Positions 37,516 through 50,340 of a DNA stretch of 64,000 bases are shown piece after piece. The notes below the pieces were generated by a model. That model saw nothing but the letters and a program-made list of their open reading frames with translations. It was not told the DNA's origin and did not search any database. Source of the DNA: Tachypleus tridentatus (lineage: Eukaryota > Arthropoda > Merostomata > Xiphosura > Limulidae); the NCBI RefSeq assembly GCF_004210375.1, contig NC_134825.1:72345558-72409557 (forward strand). The letters run 5' to 3'. Made by a program: the position numbers and the translations under genes. The first letter of the stretch is position 1, and each line of letters begins with the position of its first letter.

Positions 37516-38989
37516 TAAGTTAAAGCAGATAAGTACAAGTAAATGGTTTGACACAAGTCTAAGGAAGTCGTTGCCTTTATGCAACTTTTGAATGCATCTT
37601 TCAATGAAAGAATTGCAAAAATATTGCATTTTATGGTAAAACAAATTTTGAACTTAACTCTCTAAATCCGTTTCTAAGGCCAATACTCTTGCCATTTATG
37701 TCGGTTTTATTCTCGTACCCGTAATATTCTAAGACAAGCGCAGTTTCCTCATGTTTTTGGTCAATATTGCTTGTAACCTTCAGCGAAATAAATCCACGAG
37801 AATTCTCATTGATATTGATCTCACCAACGTCAATTGTGGATGTTTCAATATCACTGAGAAACATGATCTATTCTGTGTAGCTTGTATCTGGACACAGTAG
37901 AGGAAAAATCGAGCTGTACTTGGAATTTTTAGCAGCAACTAACATGTTGGTCTGGATATTGTTGGACAGCAATTAAATCTGTATATTCTGTATGTTATTT
38001 TCAAGATAGTGTTATGGATCTATTGCAAAGCAGTTCTACTAATATGGTTTTTCAGGACAGGGTCAAACATGATTAGATATTTAGCCAACACCATCAGACT
38101 TTCAAGTTTGGGTGTGAAGATATTCTCATGACTTCTTCGAATATCTATTTTGTGTTCCATAAGATCCTTCTCGAGTTTTTCGAGTACGAATTATGTACTT
38201 CTTTAATTAGACAAACATTTTCCTCGTCGATTATTTGGTTCATTTTCAGTCGAGATTATTATTATTTTTACTGTTGCAACATTTTCAGATGACCTGCTGA
38301 CTTTTTGATTTAAGACTGACCAAAAACTTAGAATCCTGTTTCCATTTTACGACAATGAAAAGTTAGTTTTGCCGGAAATTTTTTAGCAAAAACTTAACAC
38401 TAAATTCTGTGTTGATCTTATTGTGTTGATACATCTTTCTTCATTGATAATAACACTTCAACAATTTCACTTTTTTGGGGGGGCAAGTCAAATGTTTGCA
38501 GCGAATACACTTCAATTAACAACTGTTGCACCTTTGAATTAAGTTTTTGAGAATTTAACTGGATCATCCAAATCAACTGCACAAGCATTATCACCTTCTG
38601 TTTACTTTTACACTTTAGTATTATCTTTCTTTTTGAAAGTTGAGATCTCTCCAATTTCTGATAAGGCGTAACCAGCAAATTATAATATACTGGTCACTAA
38701 TTTCTTGACCTTTTCTAACTACCATATTTACACTTTATTTTATGGTTTCCTTTGCAAAACCAAAAAAAACAAAACGAAAAACTTAGGAATGAAGTCATTT
38801 TGGTTTTCCAAATCTGCTTTCCTATTGCGATCTACATAATTAGAAAGACGTACTTTTTGTAAGCTATGTTTTTCATACGTCGAACATTTAACATTTTTGG
38901 GTTATCCTTATTTTACTTGTCATATATTTTATATACTTCTCACGCTATAAAATCATTTTATAAAAATATTTTCATACTGTGATATAGGT

Positions 38990-39105
38990 TCAGATTGGGC
39001 TTGTGGTAGAGCCCTAAATTTTGGAGCTGGCGATCCGGATTCAACTCTGTACAATATCGCAAAATATTCGTTTCGCTTTAAGCTATGAGTGAACTATAAG
39101 GAAAA
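38990..39105 (+). repeat. Possible fourth tRNA-like SINE
   Basis: GGGCTTGTGGTAGAGCCCTA resembles a tRNA box A region and GATCCGGATTCAACTCTG a box B region about 40 bases later. No second copy is seen in the window, so it could be a tRNA pseudogene or chance. Confidence 0.3.
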
Positions 39106-39144
39106 AAAAGCAATTTTTTAACACGGATTGGCTACGTTGGTAAT

Positions 39145-39226
39145 GTGTGTTTTCTTATAGTAAAGCCACCGAGGGGAAACAAACCTGTGATTTTAGCATT
39201 ACAAATTCGAAGACTTACCGCAGTAC
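39145..39226 (-). repeat. SINE-3 fragment
   Basis: Minus strand: GTACTGCGGTAAGTCTTCGA, TTGTAATGCTAAAATCACAG, then CCCTCGGTGGCTTTAC and AGAAAACACACA. A fragment of SINE-1-type body tail follows at 39,236-39,315 on the plus strand (CTACCTTCCATCTAG, GGTAGCTTTGG). Confidence 0.6.
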
Positions 39227-39557
39227 CAGAATGAGACTGGCTACCTTCCATCTAGTTACTAATTTAAAATCAGGGAGGCAGAGAAAGCCTTAGGTAGCTT
39301 TGGTTAAATACAAAAACAAAAGTACTGTGATTTTCCTAGGAAGAAAAAGAAAATTATAATTTCTCAGGCTTGTATATTGCTTATGTACTAAAGTGATCTA
39401 ACTCACAGAATATCTTAGAAATCCGAGTTACGTATTTTTAATAGTTTTATTCTGCGCGCTTCTTGAAAGAAAACTTATACAACACAAGGAAGGAAAGAGA
39501 TATTCTGTTCCTGTTATTTCTGGTTACTTGCAGCAGAAGTGCACAACCACGAGAAAC

Positions 39558-39645
39558 ATGATTTGTTTGTTTATTTGAAGTTAAACACAAAGCTACACAC
39601 TGGATCACAGCTCTGTAAGTCCGCAAACATACCATTGTTCCTATC
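39558..39645 (-). repeat. SINE-2 copy, truncated
   Basis: The tail TGTAGCTTTGTGTTTAACTT and head pieces (GGTATGTTTGCGGACTTACA) remain; the box B segment is deleted. Confidence 0.65.
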
Positions 39646-40921
39646 GTGCTACAGTTGGATAACTGCTTACTTCGTCTCTCTAATGAGGCCAGTCCTAATC
39701 TTACATACAGTATTAAAGATTAATATGCAGAAATTAAGAAACTAAAAATTCTACCACAGGGAATATTAACCGACATGTCTGGTAAATAGAAATATGAAAT
39801 ATACTGCTTATCCTCTTAAAATCGACAGGTACCTTTACGAATTTTACATGAAACGTTTTTGTAAGTTTTAATAAAGCTTCTTAAAACATGTTGAATTCCT
39901 TGTAAATATTTTTTACATTCATCAAATGAGTACATTCTTTTGGTAAGGAAGTGATATTTAATAAAGAGTTTCGTTATACTAGCTAGGTTCAAGTGGAATA
40001 CACTATTTGTATTGTTAGGAAAATTTACACGACCTCTAGAGAAATGTGATTATGTTAAGTTGAATATAAGACATTAATGTGATCACGGATATCTTATTTT
40101 TGGTTGTGGTAACATTATTATTAAATGAAAAATTACAGAGGCACTCGTTAGAAGGCATACCTCCGCTACTCAGTGTTAATCATATTCTGTTCTAAAAAAT
40201 ACGAAACTGTCCGTACATCCGAAGTTACCTATTGTTACTGACCATTTTTGATAGAACAACGAGTATTAATATTCATCATAGATCCATCAAGTTTCATTAA
40301 AATTCTATCGTGTTTGACCGAGTTAGACAGAAAAATAGTGTGAAAATCAGTCTCCATGTCAATAGACAGTTTGTTTTTTTTTTTTTTCGTAAACGTATTG
40401 TGACTTTGACATTTCAAAAACCAACCACTTCTAACTAGGTCATATTCCAACTGTGTACCAATTTTTATCCAAGTCTATTCAGCCGTTTTCGAGATATTTT
40501 GCTGACAAACATATATAGAGGTGAAAACAACCTTCGGTGATTAAAGTAACAATTAGATGGCCCACGGATTTTTTTTTTTTTTTCAAATCTTGCGCATTAT
40601 TTGTAGTATCATTACACAATACCTTCTGATATTCCGAATTCCGAATAGAAAAAAAGGACGTTTTAGTTAGCTTGATGAAAATGACCAAACTGTCCCTTTA
40701 CCTGCTAAAATACTATTGTAAACTAATGTTACGATTTACTGCCTCATATTTTTTACGAAACGTCAGTTGAACTGTTTGGGAGGTTGGGCAAATGTTCCTA
40801 CCCTAGAGCATTCATTGGCCTGCACGTGTCTCTGCATGTTGAACTGTATAAGGAAATATACTTCATTATAAAGTTCTGTGTGTTATTAACATTAAAGCTA
40901 TTTTTCCTTACAAAACGTTTC

Positions 40922-41192
40922 TTTGTTTTTTACTTTCACGCAAAGCTACACGAGGACTATGTGCTCTAGCCGTCCCTATTTCAGCAAAGTAAGACTAAAG
41001 GAAAGGCAACTAGTCATTGCCACCCACCGCCAACTCTTGGGCTACTCTATTACCAACGAATAGTGGGATTGACCGGAACGTTATAACGCCCCCACAGCTG
41101 AAAGGATAAGCATATTTGGTGCGACGGGGATTAGAACCTGCAATCCTCATACTGCGAGTCGAATGCCCTAACCACCTGGCCATGCCAGGCCT
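40922..41192 (-). repeat. SINE-1 copy, full length
   Basis: Minus strand from GGCCTGGCATGGCCAGGTGG with box B-like GGTTCTAATCC to CTTTGCGTGAAAGTAAAAAA. Confidence 0.92.
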
Positions 41193-41798
41193 TTTATAAA
41201 ACGACTTTTCGGTTGTGCATCACATTTTGTCTAAATACATTAAGGAATTTGAGGTGTGGTACCACTACGTTAATACTAGGATTTCGAAACGTTTTTAATT
41301 TGATCAATTACATTGTACTAAGTCATTATATCACTGTATCGTGACATAAATACTTGAGAAAAACGCATGAATGAAAGCAAATAAGAATATATAATAGGTA
41401 GAACGTGTCGAAATTAGATAAAATATACACAATTGTGGTATTTCATTTATTTCACATTCTTATCTAACCACATAATACTTGGCCATTATGATATGTTCTT
41501 TCTACAAGTTATTTTAAAAGTTTACCTGTTAATACCTTCAACGTTTTTAATTAGCTATCCCTGTTTACGTATTTCTTAGCAGCAAAATCACTTTATAATA
41601 CCTTTCCTTCAACAGTTTGCATTCAACATCCATGTTTTGTTTCGTTCTTTTGCAGTTATTAATAGACAAGCTGAGGTACCTGTCATTTGTCCAGGTTGAA
41701 AAAATGGCGAAATGGATGTTATGATAAATAATGCAAAATAACACAATTTAATTATAACATAACATGTTATTACATTATTCATTATTACTTCACGAAAA

Positions 41799-42050
41799 TG
41801 CCAGGCATGGCCAGATGGGTAAAGGCATTCGACTCGTAATCTGAGGGTCGCGGGTTCGAATCCCCGTCGCACGAAACATTCTCGCCCTTTCAGCTGTGGG
41901 GGCGTTTTAAAGTGACAGTCAATCCCACTATTCTTTGGTAAAAGAGTAGTCCAAGAGATGACTAGTTGCTTTCCCTCTAGTCTTACACTGCTAAATTAGG
42001 GACGGCTAGCGCAGATAGCCCTCAAGTAGCTTTGCACGAGATTCACACAA
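41799..42050 (+). repeat. SINE-1 copy with target-site duplication
   Basis: Head TGCCAGGCATGGCCAGATGG, consensus box B GGTTCGAATCCCC, and a 20-25 base deletion in the body near 41,959. Flanked by ACTTCACGAAAA (41,787-41,798) and ACTTCACCAAAA (42,051-42,062). Confidence 0.93.
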
Positions 42051-42411
42051 ACTTCACCAAAAGTTTTACATAAGCTTCAAGAACTCAATGTGTATGTACT
42101 TAAAACATGGTGTAGACTGTGCGACGATCAGAAAGACGTAGTGGCGAAAATAGTGGTTGGAGATGTTTTTATCACCCTCTTTCGACATATAGCTCTTTAG
42201 GTACTTTGATAATGTTTCATGTGATTAATTAATTGACTGTAGAAATGTCTTAGAAGCAGAAGTTTAAAGGTCAAGGGGGAAAGTTGAAAGTGGGTATAAC
42301 TTTATCGTGGCTGTTGGAAAAGAAACTTTAAGTGCGTTTATATATTATTGCAGTAGTGGCGGCTATTTTTTTCATTGCAACCTTTCATAGAAAGTGTTAG
42401 CGCACTCTCTG

Positions 42412-42430
42412 ATATATATATATATATATT
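42412..42430. repeat. (TA)n microsatellite
   Basis: An uninterrupted TA run of roughly nine units. Confidence 0.9.
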
Positions 42431-43040
42431 TAAGACATTTGTGTACCCTCTCCCAACACTGTGTGTATATTGTGTTCTAGGAAATTTAATAACATTTTCT
42501 TTTGGTGTAAGGATGTGGCGCCATCTAAGAATGTAGTTAACTTTCACTTACGTCAGATATAATAAATGCTCAGTATCAGCAATAATGTGTGATGGAGGGA
42601 ACTATAGATTACCAACAACATACGCTTTATCCCATACTATCATCCCACAAAACTTGGTTCAGACTGACCCAGCGATCTAGAAGTAGTTAGATAACGGACA
42701 AACAAACAGACAGACACACAGATTTCTCTGCTTTATGTGTAAAGATTTAACTAAACTCAATAAAATATTGAAAATGTGAATAAAACTTTAGAAGTTATAC
42801 AGAAATTTTATTCGAAACTCAAATAAAAAAGCAGGTTCAAACATATTTATTGCTCGTGCATTTTCTTCAAATTATAAAAATGTAACATATTTTTATTAAT
42901 ATGAAACGACATAAACAGTACTCTTATAAATGGCATTTAAAAATAATTTTGATAATATAGCATTACACAGAAATTTTGCAATAGGTAAAAGCTTTTAGAT
43001 TTCAACACTATAGACGCACAAAGATTAACATTCATCCTTG

Positions 43041-43310
43041 TTTATTTGTTTTGAATGTCGCGCGAAGCTACACGTGGGCTATCTACACTAGCCGTTCCTA
43101 ATTCAGCAGTGTAAGACCAGATGGAAGACAGCTATTCATCACTATCCACTGCCAACTTTTGGGCTACTCTTGTTACCAAGGAATAGTGGGATTGACTGTA
43201 ACATTACAACGCTCCCACCGATAAAACGGCGAGCATCTTTGGTGTGACAGAGATTCGAATCCGCGACCCTCAGATTACGAGTTGAGTGCCTTAACCACCA
43301 TATGGGGCTC
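43041..43310 (-). repeat. SINE-1 copy
   Basis: Full body with a diverged head end (CCATATGGTGGTTAAGGCAC). Tail CTTCGCGCGACATTCAAAAC. Confidence 0.9.
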
Positions 43311-45401
43311 ATTTATTCTTCACAGTCACTCTTAGTAAGCCTTAAACCTATAAATCTAATACTTTTGTTGCTTATTTCTTATTCTTTGTTCATCTTTATT
43401 TTCACAAGCAATGCAAAAACGGACATCCGTTTTCCCAAATTATATTATCCTGCTAACAGAATATATAGAATGGTGATATTTCAAAGCACGGTATAACACG
43501 AAGAATTATCGACTTCATTTTGGAAAAAAAATCTATACGAAAGTTCCTTGTAAATAACGTTTACAATATTTATACATTCAGAGACGAAGGTTAACCAATC
43601 GAATGACTGTATCCTGGACAAAAAGAACTACGTAAAGCTGACTCTGAGAAACAAAAATGACTCAGCTAAGTATAACTCTGACAGACAAATATCCGTTTTT
43701 CTTAGTGTTTCTTTTTATATTTTAAATGTAAGATATATCAGCCATTCTATATACATAACACCCGTTGTCGATTAAACCTTCATCGTTAGTCTCTCTGGAA
43801 TACGACGTAGTAGCTAGACTCTACTTGTATGATTAGATGCATGAACAACGACTATTACAGTGTAAACTATCATAGATTAAGTAAGTGAAGTGTAATTACT
43901 ATCAATTTTATTTAAGTCATTTACAAATCAGAATTAGGATAATAATTAATAGCACAATATACTTTATCTATATTTTATTTCAACACCATAATTTATTGTT
44001 ATTATTATTATTTGAATTATCTGTGCTTTTGTTTAGAAGAGCATTTGAAACAGCAAGTTGTCCTGTTAACTGCTTGGAAGCAATGATTTGAAAATCACGA
44101 TTTTCTATTGATACAAAAGTGTAGGAATAAGTTGAATCATTGTAGATTGAAAATATTTAGAATAAATAACAACTACAATAACTAATATTTGTAATTGGAA
44201 TAGATAAAGTGTAATCACTTAAGTCGTAAGGAATTTAAAGAGGCACCTTAATGCACCGCTACTTTGTTTTTTAAATAATCACATAACTGATACAAGCTAC
44301 TGCATAGAATAGGTGAAACATTGAAAGTCTGAAAAAATCAAGCTAGACAATATCCTGTTTACAAAGATATATATCAAGGTCAGCTCCACCAGGTTCTTGT
44401 CCTATAAGCCAGAGTCTGGTGCTAAAGGTTTTCATACCCTGTGTATGCCGTCCTTTCAACGGCAAGTGGGTAATAATGGCTTGGGTTTTAAATACATAAA
44501 AAAAAATCGGACGACAGTCGATTACTATTCCTACCATGTAAATTAATTGTTGTACAATACTGAATTAAAATACGACGTCCAAAGCTTGAAGAGACTAATA
44601 AACTAGTAAAATATTTCTTTAACAAGTAATTTAAGTAAATTATTACATATCAGCATATTTTACTGAAAGCGAACTAGTATCCTTCCCCGCAATTATAGCC
44701 AGCCGAAGTTCCAAAATATGCAATTCACATAACGAAATTTATAAACCTAGTCACTGTCAACTCTGTGTTAAACAAGTAAAATAATCGCCCCCTATAGACC
44801 TGTAGTAACCAGTGGGAAGCGATGCAAGATAATTATTTTTTGTTACTGTTCTAAACAACTACACGTACAGTCCCAGAGGGAAATCGAAAGTTTGAAGTCA
44901 TCAAAACCTGTTTATTTTAGTTTATTTTGTTTTGTAAAACAACAAACGACATCAAGACTTTGTTAACAACGTGCAGTAAACAGTTAAACAGTACCTGTAT
45001 ATGAGGGTACAACTTCTTTCGTGGACTCTAAATACCAGTACCACCGTCTATGAAAAATATTAATTCATATATAAAAAAAGATTTGTTTTTTATGTTCACA
45101 CTGGGTAACACTTAACACCACATAATTATAATTCTTATATAATCATTGGATTCATTGATAATTTTAAAGGTTAAATAATCTTCTGCGTGATATTATTTAC
45201 ATATATTTATACATATGTGAAATTAAAAAATTACATCCAAATGAAGCCAAATAAGCAAACAAAATCATAAGGAAGGACTGCGTTAAAACAGCAAATCCCA
45301 ACCTCAGATTAATTATACTATATTGTATATGTATATATAACAAACCATTTCAGTATATGATATTTAAAAGGTTCTTGGTTTCCGTTAATAGCCGACCTTA
45401 A

Positions 45402-45463
45402 CCCTTAAACAACGAGAATGCTGTAGGTAGCAGCATCAATTGATGATGGCTGCCGTTTAAGGG
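45402..45463. mobile_element. 62-bp near-palindromic element flanked by TTAA
   Basis: CCCTTAAAC at the left end and GTTTAAGGG at the right end are exact inverted repeats, flanked on both sides by TTAA (45,398-45,401 and 45,464-45,467). The interior holds a second inverted pair around ATCAATTGAT. TTAA duplication with CCC...GGG ends is the signature of piggyBac-type insertion, so this may be a minimal or internally deleted piggyBac MITE. A hairpin of other origin is possible. Confidence 0.55.
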
Positions 45464-46012
45464 TTAACTTTTGTTTTACTAGAATGTTCTGGTTCGTTTT
45501 GTTTCATGATTATACTCTAGTAGTTTCTCGAGATGGAATAAAATATTTATACTTTACCTTTCTGATAGTGATGCTAATATATTCTGCAGCGTACTTTCAT
45601 GGTGTTTTCAGATATTTATTTCACTCGGTATTGAGGTATGTTGTAGCCAATCTGTAGTTTAGTTTTTATTGATGTGTAATTCCACAGGTGACTTTTTTCA
45701 TTTTAATAGTATATTTAATTATCGTTTCTAGGATATGACTTACCTCAGGCTTTTGTACCTGAATTTTTTTTTACATCACCATCCCATAGAATGTATCTGT
45801 GTAATTTACGTTGGTATGACAAATAAATGTTAAGGTCGTGAAGTAGTGACATCTGTATTATTTCTATGTCAAAAAACAAAGATAAAGATTTAGATGTATC
45901 TATTACAAATATTATGTCTATAAACTAGTATTTAATTGAAATTAAACAATACCCTAATATCTTAAATTTAAGTACCCTTTGGTTGAAGTAGACCGTAGAA
46001 CTGACTGTTGCT

Positions 46013-46312
46013 TTCCTTTGTTTACTCCGATGCTGTGCCAAACGTGACGTAGAGGTTGACTTTCTCGGACTGTGAATCTGAGGATTCATGAATCACGATT
46101 GTTGCCACAAAAACGCGTTCCGCACTTAAATTACTGTTGGTGAGCTATAGGCATGATGATCACACAACATTATTTGATCGGTCAAGCGTAGCTCAAGAGT
46201 TGACGGTGGATGCTCTCGACTAGATGTCTTCCCTTTAGGCTATTAGTTCAAAATTTTGGACTGTTACGGACTGACAACCCTCGCATATGTGTGAGCGAAC
46301 ATTCTGAAACAA
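46013..46312 (+). repeat. SINE-1-related element with a different tRNA head
   Basis: The 5' part (GTGACGTAGAGGTTGACTTT, then CGGACTGTGAATCTGAGG, ATTCATGAATCACG) differs from the SINE-1 head and has GTG (His-like) in the anticodon position. The 3' part has the SINE-1 body motifs AGCGTAGCTCAAGAGTTGAC, GACTAGATGTCTTCCCTTTA and TGTGCGAAC-like tail. So heads were exchanged on a common body. Confidence 0.65.
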
Positions 46313-46970
46313 AGCTATGAAACTTACATTTATGAAAAGTTATCGTAATGTGTTCTTCATCAATGTGGAACAGTGTGAATAGTTTGAGAGTATCATAAGT
46401 TACATTTTCAACTCAAAAACACAAACAAACGAACATCATAGAGAAATAACATAATCCTGGTTTTGCATATATCTAGACCCAAGTTTAAAATTTCAAAATA
46501 TTTTTTTGATTTACGATATGAAGAATTACTTACAAGTTTTGATACTATGGTTAACTTTGAGTGAACATTTCAACGTATAATCAGAATTGTACCGCATTTG
46601 AAGGTATTACAGATTTTCAATGCTTCTAGTTTACAGCATTTTATCAAATTGTTTTCATTGTGGTATCGTTTCATATCTCTCTGCTTTTCTTAGTTTATGT
46701 CTTTTATTCACTTATCTCTCTGTAACTCCGTTTGTGCTTTTTAAGGTTCCCGCTTTTTCTATATGATTATACAAGGTAATCCAAAATTGTTTTTTCCTCT
46801 TTTAGAATTTGGTAATTAAATAACTAAAGAAATACAACGATGTAATTTCAGCATCTTGTATCCCAACCAAAAGAGTTTTTATTGACGTTTTACCGCGTAA
46901 ATTGGCAAACGTGCAAGAAAAGGCTCAATACAATGGATTAGTAAAGAGGTTCAGACACAACTTTAACTTA

Positions 46971-47120
46971 GACTTCTACCTTTAGGGTTATGTAAGAGAC
47001 ATCGTATATCGCACACCTAGAGCAAACATCACAGAGCTAAAAAAACAGGGTGACGGGCACCATCATTACTATAACCGTGTACATGTAGCAGCGAACATGA
47101 ACTGAAGTCGAATGTCGTTA
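46971..47120 (+). pseudogene. DDE-superfamily transposase scrap
   Basis: The frame starting at 46,971 reads DFYL, a TAG where a Trp codon is usual, then GYVRDIVYRTPRANITELKK before a frameshift. This is the 'DFFLWGxxKDxVYxxxPxxxxELK' block near the third catalytic acidic residue of mariner/Tc1-like transposases. Nothing convincing is left upstream. Confidence 0.5.
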
Positions 47121-47763
47121 CTAATGGTCACACGTAGAAGGCTACTAACTTGTCAATGAAAACTGCATGATTGTGTTTTTTCTGGTTACTTCATTATTAA
47201 ATTCTGAAATAGAGAACATAATTTTGGTTTTTATTTATTACTTGTTCTCTGCTGCTTTGCTTACATATATTTAATATTTATAATCGTGAGAAGAAAGAAA
47301 ATTCAGAACTTTCTTACTTAAGCCGTCAGATTTTGTACACTTAAAAAAAAGTGAAAACTTACGATCGGGCGAGATCCGAACACTTGATTCTGCTTATCAG
47401 ACAGATGCATAATGAATATTAATTTTTAACCTGAACGGTACAATATACGAAACATAGATGAAATACCAGAAAAGAGACCTCGAAAGTTTCGGGATAGTTT
47501 TTTTAAAATTAATATTGAAGTATTAGCCATTGTAAAGGGAAGTAATTAGCAGCACCAGCTGCCACACAAGCTATATCTGGCTTTTCAGCCGAATAAGGAA
47601 TTGGCCCTAAATTGTATATGTTGCTAACAGCTGAAAGTGTAAAACTTGTTCAGGAGCATACAACAGCTCGGGTCCTTTAATCTGTAACCTGTCACATAGA
47701 TCATTAGTCTACACATGACCCCAATAGCCAAAGAATGCTTATCGTTTTCACATCATATTGTAT

Positions 47764-48034
47764 GTTTGTTTTTTTGAATTTCGCGCAAAGCTACACGAGG
47801 GCTATCTGCGCTAGCCGTTTCTAATTTTGCAGTGTAAGACTAGAGGGAAGGCAGCTAGCCATCACCACCCGCCGCCAATTCTTGGGCTACTCTTTTACCA
47901 ACGAATAGTGGGTTGACCGTCACATTATAACGCCCCACGGCTGAAAGGGCGAGCATTTTTGGTGTGACGAGGATTCGAACCTGCGACCCTCGGATTACGA
48001 GTCGAGAGTCTTAACCAACTGGTCATGCCAAGCC
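47764..48034 (-). repeat. SINE-1 copy, full length
   Basis: Minus strand from GGCTTGGCATGACCAGTTGG, box B-like GGTTCGAATCC, to CGCGAAATTCAAAAAAACAA. Confidence 0.92.
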
Positions 48035-48857
48035 ACCACATCATATTGAAAAGGGTGGAGACGTTTTGTTTAAATATGCATTGAAAATACATCATTGTTT
48101 GTCTTGTTTATACGTAAAGCAATAATGTTGATTAACTTAAGAATGTATTTAATTACATACTTAATACGTAGGTTTAAATTATGACTATCGATAACTTAAT
48201 TTTTACATTTCTTGCTTTTTCTTTATCACTTTTATTCTGACTAGTTTTTGTCATTTTTAAGTTAATTTCGGTCTTATCTTTTTGTTGTTTCTCTTATTTC
48301 TCAGTATGTCTTTTCTTTTCTCCTTAGAAACGTAAACTGTTTGTCAATTTATTGAAAAAAAACCGGTTAATACTGTTGTATAACTTACTTATGATTACAT
48401 TTCAATCTGAAATTACATGAAATTAAGAAAGTAGCTAGAAACTTAACAGACACAGCTTTGTTTAGGCGTTAGTTAGTATATCTAATTTTTGCCCAAACAT
48501 GTGGTTATCTTGGCTTTCAGAGTTATCGATTGTCTCACTCTGTTATCTAGTTGTTATTGTGCATACTCCTACATTAGGAAACATTTAACCAATGGATGTA
48601 CATAATGTACCAAATATCTATGGAAACTATGCTGTATAAGAAACAGGACCGTCAGTAATGTAATTTGACAATCACAAAGTGAATCAAGATTAACAGCCTA
48701 TCATAAAGTAAAATAAATGAAAATACAGTTTAACTTTTGTTTAACGTTTTTATATTTTTCTTTATGATGAATATTATAATTTATCCGTATGTAAACAAGG
48801 CACATTTGGAATAGTTTGATTTATGATTCCCGCAAATTTTTACGGCCATCGAGAATT

Positions 48858-48890
48858 ATTTTGTTTTGTTTTGAATTTCGCACAAAGTTA
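48858..48890 (-). repeat. SINE-1 tail fragment
   Basis: Only the last bases remain (minus strand: CTAACTTTGTGCGAAATTC). Confidence 0.6.
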
Positions 48891-48988
48891 GGAAACGTTA
48901 GGAATAGGAAAAATGAGATTCTAAGATATGCATCTTGATGTGAAAGCTTCGTGTTTTGTAGATCAGCTTTTCTCGATGGCTTGAGGTG

Positions 48989-49106
48989 CCCCCCGCTAGT
49001 ACAGCGGTATATCTCCGGATTTACAACGCTAACATCAGGGGTTCGATTCCCCTCGGTGGGCTCAGCAGATAGCCTGATGTGGCTTTCCTCTGAGAAAACA
49101 CAATTA
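48989..49106 (+). repeat. SINE-3 copy, best preserved
   Basis: CCCCCCGCTAGTACAGCGGT, TTACAACGCTAACATCAGGG, box B GGTTCGATTCCCC, then GGGCTCAGCAGATAGCCTGA, TGTGGCTTTCC and TGAGAAAACACA. It ends 12 bp before a SINE-1. Confidence 0.9.
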
Positions 49107-49118
49107 AATTACTTATTT

Positions 49119-49392
49119 GGCCCGGCATGGCCTAGCGCGTTAAGGCGTGCGCTTCGTAATCTGAGGGTCGCGGGTTCGCGCCCGAGTCGCGCCAAACATG
49201 CTCGCCCTTCCAGCCATGGAGGCGTTATAAAGTTAAGATCAATCCCACTATTCGTTGGTAAAAGAGTAGTCCAATAGTTGGCGGTGGTGGTGATGACTAG
49301 CTGCCTTCCCTCTAGTCTTACACTGCTAAATTAGGGACGGCTAGCACAGATAGCCCTCGAGTAGCTTTGTGCGAAATTCCAAAAACCAAACC
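49119..49392 (+). repeat. SINE-1 copy, full length
   Basis: GGCCCGGCATGGCCTAGCGC head subfamily, box B-like GGGTTCGCGCCC, full body, tail TTTGTGCGAAATTCC. Lies head-to-tail after a SINE-3. Confidence 0.95.
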
Positions 49393-50340
49393 AGGTATTT
49401 GATTTTGACTTACACTGACATGAGAAGAGATTGTCTACACCCGAAACGTCATTGGGAACTAAATTGTTTCTGTTTGTTTTGTTGTTTACTGTGGTTTTTT
49501 TTATTTCATTCTGTTTCTTAAATACTGCTATAAAAGAGTTTCAAACTACGAGATTATTACCTCAGTCTTATATGGATCGAGTTTCTACGCTTTTATTTTC
49601 AAAAGTACTTATAATTTTTAAAGGTCCGTACACTAACTACTAAACTTTCAAACTGGTGAACTTATTACACATCTTTATAATACATCATTATAATACTTAT
49701 AATAAGTATTACTAAATGCAATCTCTTGATTGCTTAGCATAAGTATTGTGGTATTCTCCCGATAGTAGCAAATTGAAGTTCTGAAGAACTGTTGTACTAG
49801 CTTTTCCTTCTTACCATATGCAACTCTGATACTATTAACAGAACTGAAAGGTATAGATGTATGTCAATGCTATATCTCGGAAGAACAAAACTATGAAAGG
49901 GTGGAGTTACTTAAACAAAAACGAAACATGTACAACCCCATAGTTTGGATATCTGAAGTATTTCACAGTCTTTCACCCGGAACACATCTGCATTTTCATG
50001 GCCCAAAGCCTGCATGAGTCATGAAGAACAAACACTTAGTTGCCACAGAAATAATGCACCTGCTATTTCTCAGATCTTTATCATTAATGACGTCATGCTA
50101 TTCTATCAGAACATACTGTATATTCAATAAACAGTAATGGGAAATTGACACCTTTACAAGTTAGGGGTCGTGGATGCAGAATTGTAAACGTGTGGAAGTC
50201 TAGAATACCTGAAAAAAAAACCACACATATCTTCAATTGAAAGAATATGGCTTTGTATTATTCTTTGAAACAATTTACAATCCCTAATAATATTTTTGAA
50301 TCGCCGTTACAAGTCTAATAGCATTCATCTTTTTAAAGCA

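Larger units (their letters stand above)
36430..38700 (-). pseudogene. hAT-type transposase relic (DUF4371/hAT dimerisation layout)
   Basis: Fragments read in order on the minus strand resemble the hAT-superfamily transposases often annotated as zinc-finger MYM-type 1-like. At about 38,200-38,030 there is ENIFTPKLESLMVLAKYLIM and then FDPVLKNH, like the 'NF..LL.LLAKYDPVLKEH' block. At about 37,180-37,060 there is FLYCIANDKLKMSPIDLLQQ. At about 36,640-36,540 there is RILLSLSIAITCEEMSFS then KLKRKLNE, like the C-terminal dimerisation motif 'RILLTLPVTVASAERSFSKLKLIK'. Stops and shifts are many. A SINE-1 (36,742-36,993) and a SINE-2 (37,396-37,515) have landed inside it. Family call is from memory; boundaries are approximate. 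Confidence 0.5.

Noticed and set aside
41799-42050. Functional tRNA gene suggested by box A and box B
   Set aside because: The cloverleaf stems do not pair properly and the region is the head of a SINE-1 copy with a target duplication. The same holds for all tRNA-like heads in the window.
44343-44537. 64-codon minus-strand frame with a protein-like composition (HLPLKGRHTQGMKTFSTRLW)
   Set aside because: It looks somewhat like coding or retroelement sequence, but I could not place it in a family and found no flanking splice sites.
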